From positions 1,550,001 to 1,614,000 of the forward strand of contig JAKULF010000010.1 in assembly GCA_022661535.1 (NCBI GenBank): a stretch of DNA of 64,000 bases, in the 5' to 3' direction. Below are positions 21,701-36,313 of the stretch, piece by piece. Source of the DNA: Eutypa lata. Taxonomy: Eukaryota > Ascomycota > Sordariomycetes > Xylariales > Diatrypaceae. The notes beneath the pieces were generated by a model. The model saw only the letters and a program-made list of their open reading frames with translations. It was not told the origin of the DNA and ran no database searches. A program made the translations under genes and the position numbers. Within the stretch, counting starts at the first letter, position 1, and every line of letters begins with the position of its first letter.

Positions 21701-24700
21701 AGGTGGATTGATCTTCCTGCTTATGAGTATTGTATTAATAGGCAACACCAATCAGCCACAGGTTTCATCTGCCACAGCCACGCCGTAGACTACCTGAGAT
21801 CGAGAGTGTTTTAAGTACCGAGTCTATGGTGGCCAGTTCTTGCCTGGGGATGCTGGCAGGGGATTGTCTATTAACGGCGACATGCAGCAGAAGAAAGGAT
21901 GGATCGACATCATACCTCTTCCATAGTGTCCATAGCGTCCATAGTGAAGAATAGACCAAGTAACAATGCAAGGGCCCTTCAAGCGGCCGACAAAACCGTG
22001 GGTTAGCAACCAGCTAAGCACTTCTCTCAGCTGAGCTTAGCCCATGATCATCCTTTGTCATTGTGAATTTAGGGAACATAAGAGAAGAGCTGGAGGTGGG
22101 CTGAGAAGGTAAGGCAGGCTGGGACATGTCTAGGGCTTACGCTGTGGACTGCCGATCATTAGATGTCGCGGATTAAGGCCATGATGTGACGTTTAGCTTG
22201 ATAGTAATTAGAAGCGTAGGTAGTGCTGAGAATAACTACACTCCTGGCATGTTTTGATGGAGTAATTGTAGTCGGGGGCGTGCCTGAATTAGTGGGCCAT
22301 ATCATAGTAATCCTGCAGGGGTAACAATGTCGACGGTATTGCCCAGGTGGTATTAGACCTTCGCCGCATCGGACGGCTAACAGAGCTATGGCCTGTCATC
22401 AATCAATTGGTGCCTTACCGACGGACAGCACTAACCCCCGCATTTTCGACCTGGCCCCTAGATCATCATAGGGAAAATGCTGCTCTTTTGAGAGGCTCCC
22501 CAAGTAATTGCCCGACGGAACGCCGGGCGTTGCAGCCCTGGTATTGGTCAATTAACTAACGATTGTCATGTCCTCATTGCATTGACTGCTTGGCTACAAG
22601 GCTCTGACTTGTCGCCATTAAACGCGTGGACCGCTAGTTAACATGAATATCTGGCGCGCTTACATGTAATTTCCAAGCAGGATCAGACGCGATGGGCTTG
22701 TTCACATAGTGATCGGGGTTAACGGATCGTACGTCGTACGTAACTAAAGGATATCACGTTGCTTGATGTTGGTTCACATAGCTGGTAGCTTCATGGACTT
22801 ATCGTAGCGGACAATCCACCCCCCGTAGTCCCCAAGAAATAACAATAGTAGTAATTGTAGTAGATATCATATCTGACCTACGGATGCGCCGAGAAATTGC
22901 GGGTTGGTTACACATTAACCCGACTCTTCGGAGCCGATTGAGATATATTGTTTAATACCTACTTTGATTAATAGAGCCTCGGGATGATGATGACTGGCAG
23001 CTGATTATGACGACCCCGTTTTGACAAGCTTTTGATATTTGAGCCGCATTCTGCAGCAAGCCGATAGCTTGCAATGGAACACGAGGTGTTGTGTATCCAT
23101 AGATGCATAGAAAAAGAATATGAAGCATAGTCTGCTGATGCCATCTATTGGTTCAGTTTGCCGAAACTGTTTCGCTTGAGATATAATTCCTCATACTACA
23201 TCGTCAGTAAAAAGGTAGTAAAAAGGTGTGCCACACTAAACGTCTAGAATTGCAGCATCTGATCTCTCGACGACGATCGCGGTAGCTGCCGATGGTGGGT
23301 GTTAAGATGGGAAGATGCGTGGTGATCAGGTTGGACAGATGGAGAAAGGTGGAATAACGATACATAACTACAGCTATAATTATGTGTATATACCCACTAA
23401 AGCCACATATATTTGCTTGACTACATGTACATACCGGGGGGTAGAGTATGCATAATCTATTTTTGCTGACATAATTGATCATATTATCTGTGCACGAGTT
23501 GTACATTGAGGATAACTGGTGGAGGGGAATAAGAAGCTGAATGTTCATTGGACGATGCCCATTATGTAGCAAGACGGTTCTCGGTAATGCAGGCTAAGGC
23601 TAGGACGTTGCAACGTTACTTGATCTTTTAGCTCTTGATCTTATGCAAGCCGCACCCTATCAGATGTCAACGCTAAAGCTTGACAAGCCAGCACGCTTGT
23701 CCTTTTGCAGGTTCGTGCGGGCCTAAGAGGAACAACGGCACAAAACCTTACATAAGTTACTAATCGATTACTAGCCGTACCCCGTACGATACAATAGAAG
23801 ACCCATGAGAGTAAAAAAGAAACATGTCCCACTTCATGTGACAGACAACAGCTTAATGATTTAACTAGAGCCTCTTCCCCGGGGAAGCTATTGTCGCATT
23901 AGTACGTTGAGGGAAAACAAGATTTATAAGTCTTGGGTTGTTGACAGCAACCACATGACGCTAATCGTGAGACAAAGAATAACACTACTGATGTCAGGAG
24001 AGATAATGTTGCGGATTTCGGTATTCTACGGCGAATAACAAGGGCGGCAAACGTCCCGGGGAATTCAACAGATCGGGAAGTATACACCCGTTGAAGCGAG
24101 CATCTCGGCAGTCCGTCAATTTCCATCATAATCTGGAGTCCCGGTGAGTGAAAACGGAATGGTCGCGCGATAGTTCGCGGGATGGGGCGTCAGGGGTCAT
24201 TGGTTTGGTCCATGATGAGGTAACTGGAAAGGATCATATCGTTTATCAACGATATCAATGACCCTTGATACTTACACTACTGTAGATACTGTAAATAGTG
24301 CAGCAGTATGTATTTACATACATACATCATACCTATCTTTAATGGGGCCCTGTCAATCTATTCATACGATTTGGTACGAATCCGAACTTACCGCTGATCT
24401 TCCATCATCCAGCCCTATGGAAAGACTAAAACTCCTGCGAACCGACAAAGCTCATCAAGTGAGACTTCATATGTAGTTTGATGTTATCTATAGCAAGTGG
24501 AGGCGGAAATATCAGCAGCTTTTATAATGATGTGCTTTATATATTAATCCTCATGGCGCTTCTGCTAAACGATTGGTAGCAAGCCCAACCTTAGCATACC
24601 TCACCGGCCGAAAAATCAAGGCTGGAAGAAACCAGTCCGTCCGATGTCTTGCGTTAGCAAGGCTCGGTGCTAGAATGAACCGAAAATAGTGGAGGCGCCT

Positions 24701-27700
24701 CTTTCCTTCTAAACCAATTATATGCTCTCAGCTCAGTAATGGGCAAGGGGGGCCCCATGGTATGGTAGTAATGGTGGCTGATAGCCTCTCTTGGCATGTC
24801 GTCCACTTAAGAGTCGAGCCGGAGAGTCTTTGATCGGAGTGGCTTGAGTCCTGAAAGAATTTGGACGAATCAGCTTGACTGAACCAGCGGGAGAGGCGAG
24901 AGTGGAGCGGGAACTATAACTGTAGTTCTACTGTAGTTCTGTACCTAATTTGCCCGCCACACATCCCCAGGTAAGCTTATTTATCGCTACCATTAAGTAT
25001 TAGTGGGTTTCTGTGCAGGCTTCCTCGGCCCTTCTAGCGCTTAGAGCGATGTACCATGTAGGCGCCATGGAGGGGGGGTATGTCTGTTCTTGCTTTTCTA
25101 TTTTTACACCCTCTCTTTCTCTTTGCCTCGTGAGATGAATGGCCTGATAAGAGATGCGTGGATCGAACTTTATCACTACATGTAGGGTTAGGGTAATTGG
25201 AGTTGCGCTGCAGCACATGGACGCACAACAGCACTACCTACCTACTACTATTATCCCGTTGTTATACATAGGCTACTTACATAGAGCTAACATATGACAC
25301 CTGTGTGTTTCTTTTCCTTTATTTTTTTTCTTTGGCAGATTGATGACAGTTTGGAGGTGCATGCCAAGATTTCGTGTCCTCTTTTTCTCCCCTTCAACAA
25401 TCGAGGTAAAAAGCGAGGGGGGCCTTAACAGCATCACGTATAACTTGATGCCCTGTAAAGTCCCCGCTGATACGAGTCTATGAGCCAGGTCGCTTCCTGG
25501 TTGTGCTTCACACTACATATGTCGCCTTGAGATAAGATGCATCTACGCTAGGTGGCTCTCGATTTCGTGATAGAAGCTAGAACTTCTAGAAACGCGGTAC
25601 AGCGGTTCGTATAGCGGTTGTGTGGCCAACACTGACGGCGGCATAGCCAGAATGGGAAGGCTTCGAGAATATCTAGCATCGGCACAGTAGTATAGTGCTG
25701 TTGCACTGCAGAATATGTAGGACTGGCGCTCCGTTGAGCGATCTTGGTCGTTGCTTGAGTTGCTTGAGTTGCGGGTTATCGTGCATTGGAAAGGTTAGCA
25801 ACGGAGGAGTGTACCGGGCCAAGACTCTACTTGGAGGCTAAGTGGATTGCATAGGCCTCTGGTCCCTTGTCTAACGGTTGCTAGCAGTGCGACTTGGCAC
25901 TTGTACCGTCCGGCCTTTCTGAGCCGGACTCATTAATAGAAGGATATATAGTCACAGTAACAAATCATGGAGCGTGAGGGCGTCATTCGACGCTTAAAGC
26001 GACGTATCCTACTTTACACTAGGCTGCGGCATTTCCTGATGATTATACGTAAAGATCGATGGATTATTATAAACTCGATCTATAAGAGACTCGATCGAGA
26101 AATAAGGAACGAGATGTGACGTCGTGGCGCCTTCCCCCCTACGCCTCAATCCGGGAGGAATTCCGCACCCCTGACTTCTGTGAGTTACCTACAACCGCTC
26201 CTATCCCTTTAGGGCTGCGGGTAACACGTGAATGTGTGACCAGGAAACCGCATCGGGATGTTTGAAGGGTTCCAAGGATCGGGGAGGGTAACTACAATCG
26301 TCAGCTAGTTACTTTCCACTCGTATAGTATCAGAAGTGAATCGCAGCGCCAAGCCGGATATATATCATTAGTAGTGATATCTCGCAAGCGAGGCCAGAGA
26401 TAGTCGGGGTATAAGAGTGTGATAGAAGAATTAGTAACAAGTAGTGCACTTGGGAAATGACCTTGGGTGGTTGGCTCTCACCCACGAAACCAATCCCTAG
26501 ATGACATTGTGCTGGTGCTGCTGAGAAGCGAAACCTGATCTGTATGAAATACTGCACTATACTCCGTATTCATTCGACCTAGAAGCCATGTTGCATGTTG
26601 GGGGTTTGAATGGAGGAATGGAAACTGCGTTTAATTGCGAGGCCTACAATCTCAAACAGTATCTCGTATGCGTACTAGTGTCGGTGACGAATATGCGTGG
26701 AAGAAGAGCTATGAGAAAGATTAGGTACCATCCAACTTCAAGGCAAGGATCAAGGCTTCGTTTAGCAATCTGAGGCTCGGAATAAAGTGCGTCTTTGAAG
26801 GTTGTGTGCCGTCCGGCAAAAAGATACACCCTGAACACATGAATTCTCCGAATGGTTCGTGAGGGGCATTGGCCGAATGAATTCTAATCCTTGACGCTTA
26901 TACGAATATTACATTCCTACTATCATCTTCATTATTACGGCTACTCCTATTCTAATTGTCAGTTGTGAATATTACAACAAGAGACGGCCGGCCAATCCAC
27001 CCCTCCATCCAACAAACGGATAGAAGATATTCGAGAATCGGCTCGAGTCTCAACAACAACCAGTGGAGCCCGAAATAGGGAGATGCATAGAAGGCGATAA
27101 GTGGGTCCATAGAAGCGAGACCCCGAAGGATTAATCGTGCATACTGCCACTCGACATATATGGAAGCTTCAATATGAGAAGCAATATAATGGCATTATTG
27201 TGTAGTATACCTGTATACGTAGAATAACTTGCACCCAGCGAACGATGCAGTAGTCTAAATACTTACCTGTGCCTATATAGCAACAAGCACAGGTGGGGGC
27301 AGATGTAGATTATGAGATTTTATCAGTATGGCAGCGTTCACGTATTGACCTCTTGTTGTTATAATGCGATATTCCACGATAAAAATATTGTTGACTCCTG
27401 AATCCCCCCTTATCTTTCCCGGATTTTTATTACGGCATATTCTAAGATAATATAGGTTGGTTGTGTAGTAGGTGACGCTGCAAGTCAGACTTGGCTTGAC
27501 ATATTCATCCTCTGTAAGTAGCTTATGTTGATGCTAAGGCGAAAAGCGATGACATGAGATGATCCTCTGCCAAGAGATAACTCCAATGCGATGAGTGTTG
27601 ATATTTAACATAGCTGAATCGTCATCCTGTTTTCCTCTATTAATGAAGCGGTAGTCTCGAAAATATTGTCTCGTCTCTCGTCATTCTCGTCATACCCAAG

Positions 27701-30700
27701 TTTAGCGTCTTATGATTAAATGCCGACCCATGGTGGGTATGTAGAACCTCAGACTATTTGCCATATCAAGTGCCACCTACATAATTGTGTTTAATCCTGG
27801 TTTGCAAAAGCTAAATTAATTAGTCATCTTAAGTATGTCGTCCTATTATGATTTGGACCATAACACTCGAGTCAGTTTGATCTGATAACAAAATAAATTG
27901 ACCTGCTGTAGTATGATCAATCATGTTGCGTTTCGAAGTCACCCTTTCGAACCACCAGACCATCAACCAATCAAAACAGTTTCCAGACTATCTATCAAAT
28001 TAAAGTAGACATACACTACGATAGTTATATGGCCCGCAAGAAATAGTCCAAGCGACACAAGAGGTCAGGTGAAGTCCATATAATTTATCAAGAGAACTTG
28101 TTACGGCATATTAACTCACATGCTCCATTGATGCCTTAGTCGATTAGTAACTACGTGGGGGTGATGAACGTTCTTGAGCAGAGTTATTTTGAGAGCCCAA
28201 GAGGTAATTTCTAATAAGTACGCCTAATCTTGCATAGGCACACAAAACCCCGGGTTTGCCGGTTCGGCGTCGGCCTCATTGTTGAAGAGGATTCGTTTGA
28301 TCCTAGACAATGGTCTGGTGTCGTCGTCTTCCGCGACTCTCGCATGTGGCCGGAGAAGACGTTACTTTAGTGTTACGCATAAAATCGGATCGAGCGTCGG
28401 TTTCGATTTAGAATTAAGCTTTGACTAAATGCGACGAACAGACCACAAGATGTCCTGTGAAGGCGACCCAGGCTGATCAGCACAGGTTCTATTGATAGAA
28501 CAGCGCTGAACGACTGGGGCAAGATGGGGCATCAGTTCCATACCCAGCTAGGTAGTAAGGCTGGCAGATCAGACGGCACCTGAGAGAGCTGAACGCTGCT
28601 TTGGTTATTTGTGTTCCTGGACATGCTACATAAACCTTCTTTTGACAATGATCAACATAGATATGTTAAACTATCCTAGCACTATGTTGTTAACTTAACG
28701 CTTTTCGATGATTCACGCGTAACATTAGCAGGGAGGCTGTAAGTAAAATCCGCTATAACAGTAAGCACTTGGTTACTGAGGGGCTCTCGGTTTTGGTTTT
28801 GCCAAGACTTGTCTCCAGCTCTGAACCAGGAACTTATTCATTGCCTATTATTGCACCTAACACAAGGTTACGGCTCGCTATACTTTAACAAGATATATTA
28901 TTGAATATGAGAGTGGATGTTTTTAATAGCATCTATCAAGTATGTTGCCATGGCACCGAAAAGCTCTCTTTCACGAGCTAGCATGCAATTGGCTTAACGA
29001 ATATTGATATCTGATACGTGTAATGAGGTGATATGTAAGTAGTTCACTTATGAGGATATATGTACATACATGTAGGCAAAAGGCAATCCGACCAAGAAGC
29101 GGGAGTCCACGATGGTGGATAGGTATCAAATTAGTGATCTATCTCTCTGGAGTTTCTCTGGAGTCTCTCCAACCGCTTATGCACACATACTATAGTCTAG
29201 TGCCCCATCTACCCAAATGCTATTATATTTCGTACGCTAAGTGATATTTATAAGTGTATAGGCTATACTTATTATAACGAAATTACATGTGTTTCATGAA
29301 TTGCTTACCTGCGGACTGCGCGGCTCCAGCGTGAGCTCTAGCAGGATAGCAGAAGTGGCTTAAACCTTAGAATAGTGGATATTTCACTAAGCAGAGACCT
29401 AAGTTTAGCGCGCTTCTGCATTTCTCTCCCCGCCATTAAATCCTCCTGCAACGCCTCGGCTGTCAAAGACTACCTAATTATTAAGACCTTAACGTAGCGG
29501 GCGAATCCTTCCGGTATTTACATTTAGGTAAGGCGTTGATGGCATTGCGGCGTCACCGTTTCCGATGTTATAGGCTACCTGGGCCTATCAAGTACAGAGC
29601 CAATGAAGACATACTCAGCTTTTGAAATACTTGTAGCAGAGCAACAACAAAGTGGACGACAGTCACTTATCTGTTCTATAGTGTATATCTTTAACCCCAC
29701 CCCTTTTTATAGTTACCTATCTAGCAGTAGCGAACACTTTGCGGTTTCCTTATGGATTAGAAGTTTAAGATAATATGTAGATTATTGTAAGAAGTCGAGA
29801 TTCTATTGTAGCTTGAAGCCAATAGTTCAGTATTTGCTTACATCATACAATAATTTGAAGTTTCAAATCTTACGGTCTCACCGTCACTACAGATGGCGTT
29901 CTTCTGACCGTGTAGCTAGGCAGGTAGCAACTAAGCACTAGATATACCTACACGCTTATGTATGTAACAAATCTCATGTTACATGTGAACACTCGGCATA
30001 AGTTACCTGAGATTCTGCTACTACCTTAAGCTCGGAGCCTCGGTACCTTTGACATTGTCTAGCTGCATAGCGCTGTAACCTTATTCAATCACAAACCACC
30101 CTTAACTCCCTCCCCCACGAAGAGTCAGTATATGCACAAACGTAGCATTACCTGAATCTTCCTCCCCCCTCGCTACCCTACCACCCTACCCCTTTCATTG
30201 ATGCATCTTAGGCATTAGAATGATATTCTTTAGCTTGCTTACATGTATGTATGCGCAACAAAAATAAACTCCGATCCTGCACAACAAATTGGTAGAACAT
30301 CCGATTTCCGAGTAGATAGTCCCTACGATCATCCCATGGATTCTATTATATGCCCAGGTAACTAGGGAATAGTTCAACTAAAGCTAAGTCTATGAGCTGT
30401 TCCATCTATTTTAGCATTTACTATTTACAAGGTCGGACACGGAACCATGCGACTTACTACAATTTCGTCTCCATCACGGCGCAGTTCGCCGACTGTTGCT
30501 TATGGGCAAAAAACGGCTGCGCCAGAAGAACAGCGGGTGCTAGAGCTCTAGCCTCTAGTCGTTCTCTAAAAAGTAGCCTTGATGACCCGTTTTTTCTCTC
30601 TCTTCTTCATCATCCTTGTATTAATCAACATAACCACGCCCCCCCTGTCCAACTTTTAAGCTCTGCATCTGTCTGTAGGTACCTAAGTTATGTACCTGCA

Positions 30701-31436
30701 ATGAATGATGCACCCCTAGCCCCTACCTTAGATATACTACCTCTAGTTATCCTTGTGCCCTCCGTCTTTGCATTCTACGTACATATGTACCTACAATAAC
30801 TACAGTTACAGGGTTCCCCCGTTGTCCTAGACCCCCTCCACCTACCGCAGGGTTAACCCGCTGATCTCCAGACTGTTCCACTCTGACTCGGACGAATAGC
30901 TGCCCTGTCCTTTGACCCCCCATCTCTGATCTCACACCATTCACTCTTGTCTCGTTTCCCACGGCGACGCCCCCCCATCCATCCATCCATCCATCTATCA
31001 AGACACTCCCTACAAAGTACCAATGTAGCCTATCTCCTCCCCCCTGTTAATTATGCCTGCTAGCCAAGCCCCAGTGATGAGAGCCCTGCATGTACTCGTT
31101 CAGTACCAGGTTAAAAGAAGGTGGGGAGGCTATATGTCGTGCTGCTCATCTGCGGCCTTCATAAGAGCAGCATGCTTCGACATATATCTTGCTATCCAAT
31201 TCGCTCCCATCTTGTTCATCTCTATGCAACATCAATGATCTCTTGCCTTCTTTCATGCCTTAGATCTTTTTTTCCATATTAACTCGATTTATCCATACCA
31301 GTCAACGAGACTTTTTGTTCTAGGCACTATCGAGTTTGGAAACAACCTTCTCGTCCAAGGCCTTCACCTTCCTGCCTAGTAAACTAGTACCATATATTAT
31401 ACTCTATCACTTACTTCTTCAGTCTACTTTCCCAAT

Positions 31437-34014
31437 ATGACGGTCCCGCCACCTCAACAGACCCCCTCCAAGGATGCCCAGGCTGCCCGGAAACGTCGCC
31501 GGAGAGCGCCTGCCGGAGGAGCTGCGGATGATTGCTTCACGTGTCTTAAGAGGGGAACTAAGTGTGACCGGCGCCGACCTTACTGCTCGCAGTGTCTTGA
31601 GATTGGGAACGAGTGCTCTGGCTATAAGACGCAGTTGACTTGGGGAGTGGGAGTGGCGAGCCGAGGAAAACTTCGAGGGCTTTCGCTGCCCATTGCAAAG
31701 TCTCCGCCTGTAGCGCCAGTTGCGAAGAAGACGGCCCGATCCCGGGCGAGCTCGGCAGCATCGAGCCAGTGGAGTGACCGAGAAGGATCTCCGAGAAACC
31801 ACCGCCACCATATTGACATTAGGAACGACCATATGACTGCTTCGGTTCCTACGACCCCTTTCACTCCGTATACCGAGTTCCCGCGGTTCACCCAAGGCGA
31901 GCCAGTGCCTTCTACTACGCAAACAGCATGGGGAAGCCTTCCAGCATATTCCGGTGGTTTGACCGCCGAGCCGGCTAAGTATCCGAAGATGCATAGCCCA
32001 ATGGGTCATTTTCCGATCATGAGCGAGCAGATGTCATCGTCAGTCGATTCTCTCAGCGACGTCGAGTATTCAATGTCGCCAATGGCTCATCCTTACTCGC
32101 GAGAGGAAGTGTCTTTTATGCACAGCCCAGGTCTTATGTATGAGGGATACGCGGGTCACCACTCTCCTGGCCCTCAGAGCCCTGCTGCCATTATGATCGA
32201 CCAAAGGTCGGCGCCGACCTCCTGCCCGAGTCTCGTCTATGCGCCATCCGAGCACAGCTCAAGCCTAGGCTCTCACCACGACACTTTTGAGACGCAGATG
32301 GGCCACAGAATCCTAGCTTCAGACAGCGACACCCTCAGTAAGAATGCCATGCCCTGGCTCATGCCTTCTTCGGGGTTACTTACAGCTTCTTGCAGGCGTT
32401 CCTGAAATCGAACCTTACAGCGTCAGTCCAAGTGGAGGATCATACTGGGCACCCAAGGACAATTCGGTCCCTCGCGCGGTAGAACGACCGCAAGCTCCAC
32501 AGGCGCTCCCCTATGAGGGCCACTCGGTACAGGTTAGCCCTGATCTCATTGCAAGAGTGCCCTTCTTCCTCGATTATTACGAGAACATCATGTGCCCGTC
32601 CATGGTCCTGATCGATGGGCCGGATAACCCCTTCCGAAGCATCCTACGGCTAGCTTCGAGCAGCCGGAGTCTCCAACATGCCATCTGTGCCCTCTCCGCA
32701 TGTAACCTAAGGATGAAGCGAAAACTAAGTTTGGGTCAACACACCAGGGAATCCCCATTGGCAGAAAGTGGCACTTCTGAGCAAATTCCGGAAACGCACT
32801 CGGACGCCTCGCTGACGGAAGAGCACCAACACCGCAATATGGCCGTGAATCTTCTCAACCAGCAGCTCAACGACCCGTCCCAGTCCTACCACGACAACGT
32901 CCTGGCCACCATCCTCATCCTTTGCCACTACCGAATGGTCGAATCCGGTATCGCGAAATTCCACACCCAATTCGCTGGCGTCAAGAAAATTCTCAGCATG
33001 CGAAACTCCGCTCCGTTCCAGCCCTCGGCTGACTCCTCCTGGATGGAAGCTATTTTCACTTACTTCGACTCGATTTCCGCAAGTATTAACGAGCGGGAAG
33101 CTCAACTCAACCACACTTTCTTTGGAGTTGCACCGGACTCCCACCTGCTACCCCCTGGAGCCGAGAACTGGGTTGGTTGCGACAGGGAGCTTTTCATGAC
33201 GATCAACAAGCTTGGTCGCCTGAACCTCCTCTCTCAACACCGCCCAGTTCAGAATGTTATGACAACGCCTACGGGCCGCGTTGGTACTCCACGATCCTCT
33301 TCACCTCTTGGCTCCCCCTTAGGCCACACTTTCAAGCAGACTGGCCCATCTATCGGGGACTTCTTCAACATGCCTGTTCAGCGCTTTGACGGGAACGGTT
33401 TTGCTTCGCAACTTGACGATGAAGAGATCCTATCCTCGGGTCTCTGTTCGTCCCCCAACTACGACGACCACCGCTCAAGCTTTTGGCGCGAGTGGAAGGA
33501 GGCCCGCACGGCTCTACAGAACTGGGAATTCGATTCACATCGCGTTGCTGGGTCGCTCCCTGGAGCTCCGGGACCAAACATGATCCGCGATCTCAACTCG
33601 CTCTCTGAAGCCTTCCGGTACGCGGCTCTCCTCTACACGGAGCGCCTGGCAGCACCCCATATGCAGGCGAACCACAACAGCTTCCGCAACCTGGTTAGTC
33701 AAGTGGTCTACTACGCGACAGCGCTAGAGTCAGGCAGCAGCGCTGAGAAGTTCCTTCTTTGGCCCCTCTTCGTCGCCGGTAGTGAGTGCGTCAACGAATT
33801 ACAGCAGAACATCATTCGAAGCAAGTGCCGAGACATCATGTCGCGCAGCGGCTACATGAACAACCTTGCCGCCCTTGAGGTGCTCGAGCGTCTCTGGGCC
33901 GGCGAGTTCCAGCAGCAGGAACAGGAGGCCCGCTTCGGGCTCCGACGTGGTCCCTTTAGCTGGACAAAGTGTATCGGCACATCTGATGCCGGGGTGGAAT
34001 GGATCATGTTTTGA
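31437..34014 (+). CDS. Zn2Cys6 fungal transcription factor, 2 exons
   Basis: DNA-binding regulator, expected to be nuclear. Exon 1 is 31437-32337, the intron 32338-32395 (GTAAGA..CAG, 58 nt) and exon 2 32396-34014, giving 839 residues. A basic run (RKRRRR, residues 19-23) precedes the binuclear cluster Cys33, 36, 43, 50, 53, 60 (C-x2-C-x6-C-x6-C-x2-C-x6-C). A conserved-looking extension GYKTQLTWGVGVASRGKLRGL follows directly. The middle (about 80-330) is Ser/Pro-rich and probably disordered. From VSPDLIARVPFFLDYYENIMCPSM onward the C-terminal half looks like the fungal-specific transcription factor domain type 2. A closer acceptor at 32385 would give a stop, so the downstream CAG was chosen. 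The target genes are unknown. It stands alone between a 16-kb desert and a 5-kb spacer. I cannot tell whether it is GaaR or another member. Confidence 0.9.
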
Positions 34015-36283
34015 TTTTTACAAAAAAAGAAAAGGGGTTCGAACAGCCGCGTACATATGATGGCTTCTGCTTTTCACGTTTTCGGGAGGTATATATCAGG
34101 CTTGGAGTATATTGGTATTGGTTTTGGTTTGGGTTACGCTGTCTATATTACCCCTTTACGTTGTTGATATCCGTTATTCCCCCGCTTCGTCTTTGATTTT
34201 TTTTCATGTACAATATTTACCACAGCATCATATTTTGGGGGGGTCTGTATTATGAGGAGTCATAGGATTACGGCAGTTATGATGTTCGATGTTTATTTTT
34301 ACTCTTCTTCCACTTCTATAATGAGGTGGACCTTTGTACATAGGTAGCTTTTGGAACGGCGATGGATGAAACGGAATGAACAAATGGGGCCTTTGGCCAT
34401 GTTGCTTTACTTTTTCTTCTTCTGGAGATGCACACTTGGGAGGTGACATTGTTGTTTTCACAGTACTTAGCATATACACCTGGTTTGTAAATAGGCAGAA
34501 CACAGCCCGAGGCGTACATTAGGGAGGCGAATATCCAACAAAGATACGATATCTTTTTTGTCGCATGTTTTGTCTCACATTTTTGCGGTGCAGTCCACTC
34601 ACGATTTTTTCCCTTCAAGATTTCAGGTGACTTGTTGCTGCGACTTCGTTGATTGGCTAGAATGGCTAGCCAGATCAATGTTGCAGAGTTGCGTCGTAGC
34701 AGATGGCAGCTGTATTGTCCTTTTCTTCATGCGCACACAATGATAGGGCGCCACCCCCCCTTCACCCGCAAAACATGTAGTTACAATACCTACGCAGGTT
34801 TCTGCGTACATAAGGTCGTGGCCCAATCACATGCTCGCGCAACCAGCCGCGCTGATGGCCCATCGATCTTCAATCTTTAGGCAATCTACATACATAAGGT
34901 AGGTAGGTAGTCTGTCAGATTGTAGATAAAACTACCTTAACGAGTAGGTAAGTAACTTACCTTACAGATGTAGCTAACAACCTCCTCTCTATCTAGTACT
35001 ATCTCTTCCTACATATTCTTTCCTGTGCCTCTTGAATGTATCTCGGTGATCCAAATAGGAAGCGAACCCCTGAAAGTCCTCTCATGTTCCCCCACTCCGA
35101 ACCTCGTTTACCCCCCCACGACTACACAATACACACAATACACAACAACACGATGCAGAACGCCCTTCCCCGCAAATGGACTGTAATTGGAGAAGAGGCG
35201 GAATTGCATGTGTATGAAAAGGAGGCCCTAGCTACCTACCCGTCCCACCCCGTACACCGTTGTTAACGCTCTTCGCATATGTAAGTAAGTAAGTACTCAC
35301 ATGTAGTAGCTATTGGCCCGTATCTTGAATTACTATTAGGTATTCGAAACTGGTGAAACTACCTCTGTAAATTACCTGGTCCTATTACCCAATTTTTTTC
35401 TTCTTTCCTTCAGATGTAAATAACAAAAAAGACCCGTCGGGTGACTTTTCAAATCAAGATATCAAATACTTATTAACCATACGTACTTACATACTTATGT
35501 ACATAATAATCTGGAGACAGATCGTAGTGAGTGATGGATTGACCTGATTGACAGCAGGGTCCCCTCCTTTCAGACCCTCGCCGCTCCCCTCCCTGACCCC
35601 CCCTCCACCAACTCCACTCTTGACAGTATTGTAGTAGTGGTGTTGATGGTGGTGGTGGTGGCGGCGATCTCTCCTTCATGTAGTTAACTAAGATCGACCT
35701 CGCACTCGAGGCCAGAACATGCCAGCTGAGCTTAATGACGGACTGACTGGATCTGATGATGCACACACATAAAATACCTACGCACCGACATATAGGCATA
35801 TGTACTTCGTATGCATGTACATATATGCAGGTGGGCAGGTTTATATCGGACTTAAGTAAAAGACATACACCCAACCCACTCGCGGTGCATATGTCTTTCT
35901 ATACGGTATATAACTAGTGGTCATGGTGTGTCAAGTTGTGTCCCGTATGACGCCTTTAACGTTGTTACTAGTGTAGGTACGACGTACCTCGTACTTAGTC
36001 GAAGCCATACTGATACAACATATGCCGTGGCGCTTTCGGAGTTCTTTTCTTCTTCATATAACTGCTGCCCCAAATAGCGAGGATAAGCACAAGGGGGGAA
36101 TTTTAAGGGAAATTTTTAAAAACTTTAGTGCTGACTGCAAGCACCGGATGGGAAAGAAAGAGCAAGAGACACCGGTAAGTAAGGATTGGGATGTTGAGAC
36201 GGATGGGGATCTGTGAAGCTGCTGGCTGGCTGTGAAGGATGAGCGGGTGGGCGTTCGGCTTGCACCGCTCCACCCTGCCTTGT

Positions 36284-36313
36284 CCTGCCCTGCCCTGCCC
36301 TGCCCTGCCCTGC
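36284..36313. repeat. (CCTGC)6 pentanucleotide repeat
   Basis: Six tandem CCTGC units in non-coding DNA; they create arginine/cysteine/proline-rich open frames on both strands that should not be read as genes. Confidence 0.9.

Larger units (their letters stand above)
15262..31436. other. Gene desert (about 16 kb), no supportable gene
   Basis: No open frame exceeds about 135 codons and none shows a recognisable domain or codes in family-like blocks. The sequence is mostly of ordinary complexity and AT-leaning, with few microsatellites compared with the gene islands. Exceptions are a T29 run (18200-18228) and an (ATTC)7 tract (18727-18755). A short telomere-like TAGGGTTAGGG occurs at about 25184-25194. 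The CT-rich last few hundred bases look like the 5' UTR/promoter of the downstream regulator. The likeliest content is old, decayed repeats, but no transposase or polymerase motif could be read with confidence. Confidence 0.6.

Noticed and set aside
24197..24208. GARE-like TCATTGGTTTGG in the first desert
   Set aside because: Differs from the element in the critical GGA end (CCNCCAA core is missing) and is not near a gene. The same applies to CCAATGA at 47971.
30392..30799. 135-codon frame upstream of the Zn2Cys6 regulator
   Set aside because: No recognisable features; it lies in pyrimidine-rich DNA that looks like promoter or leader of the regulator.
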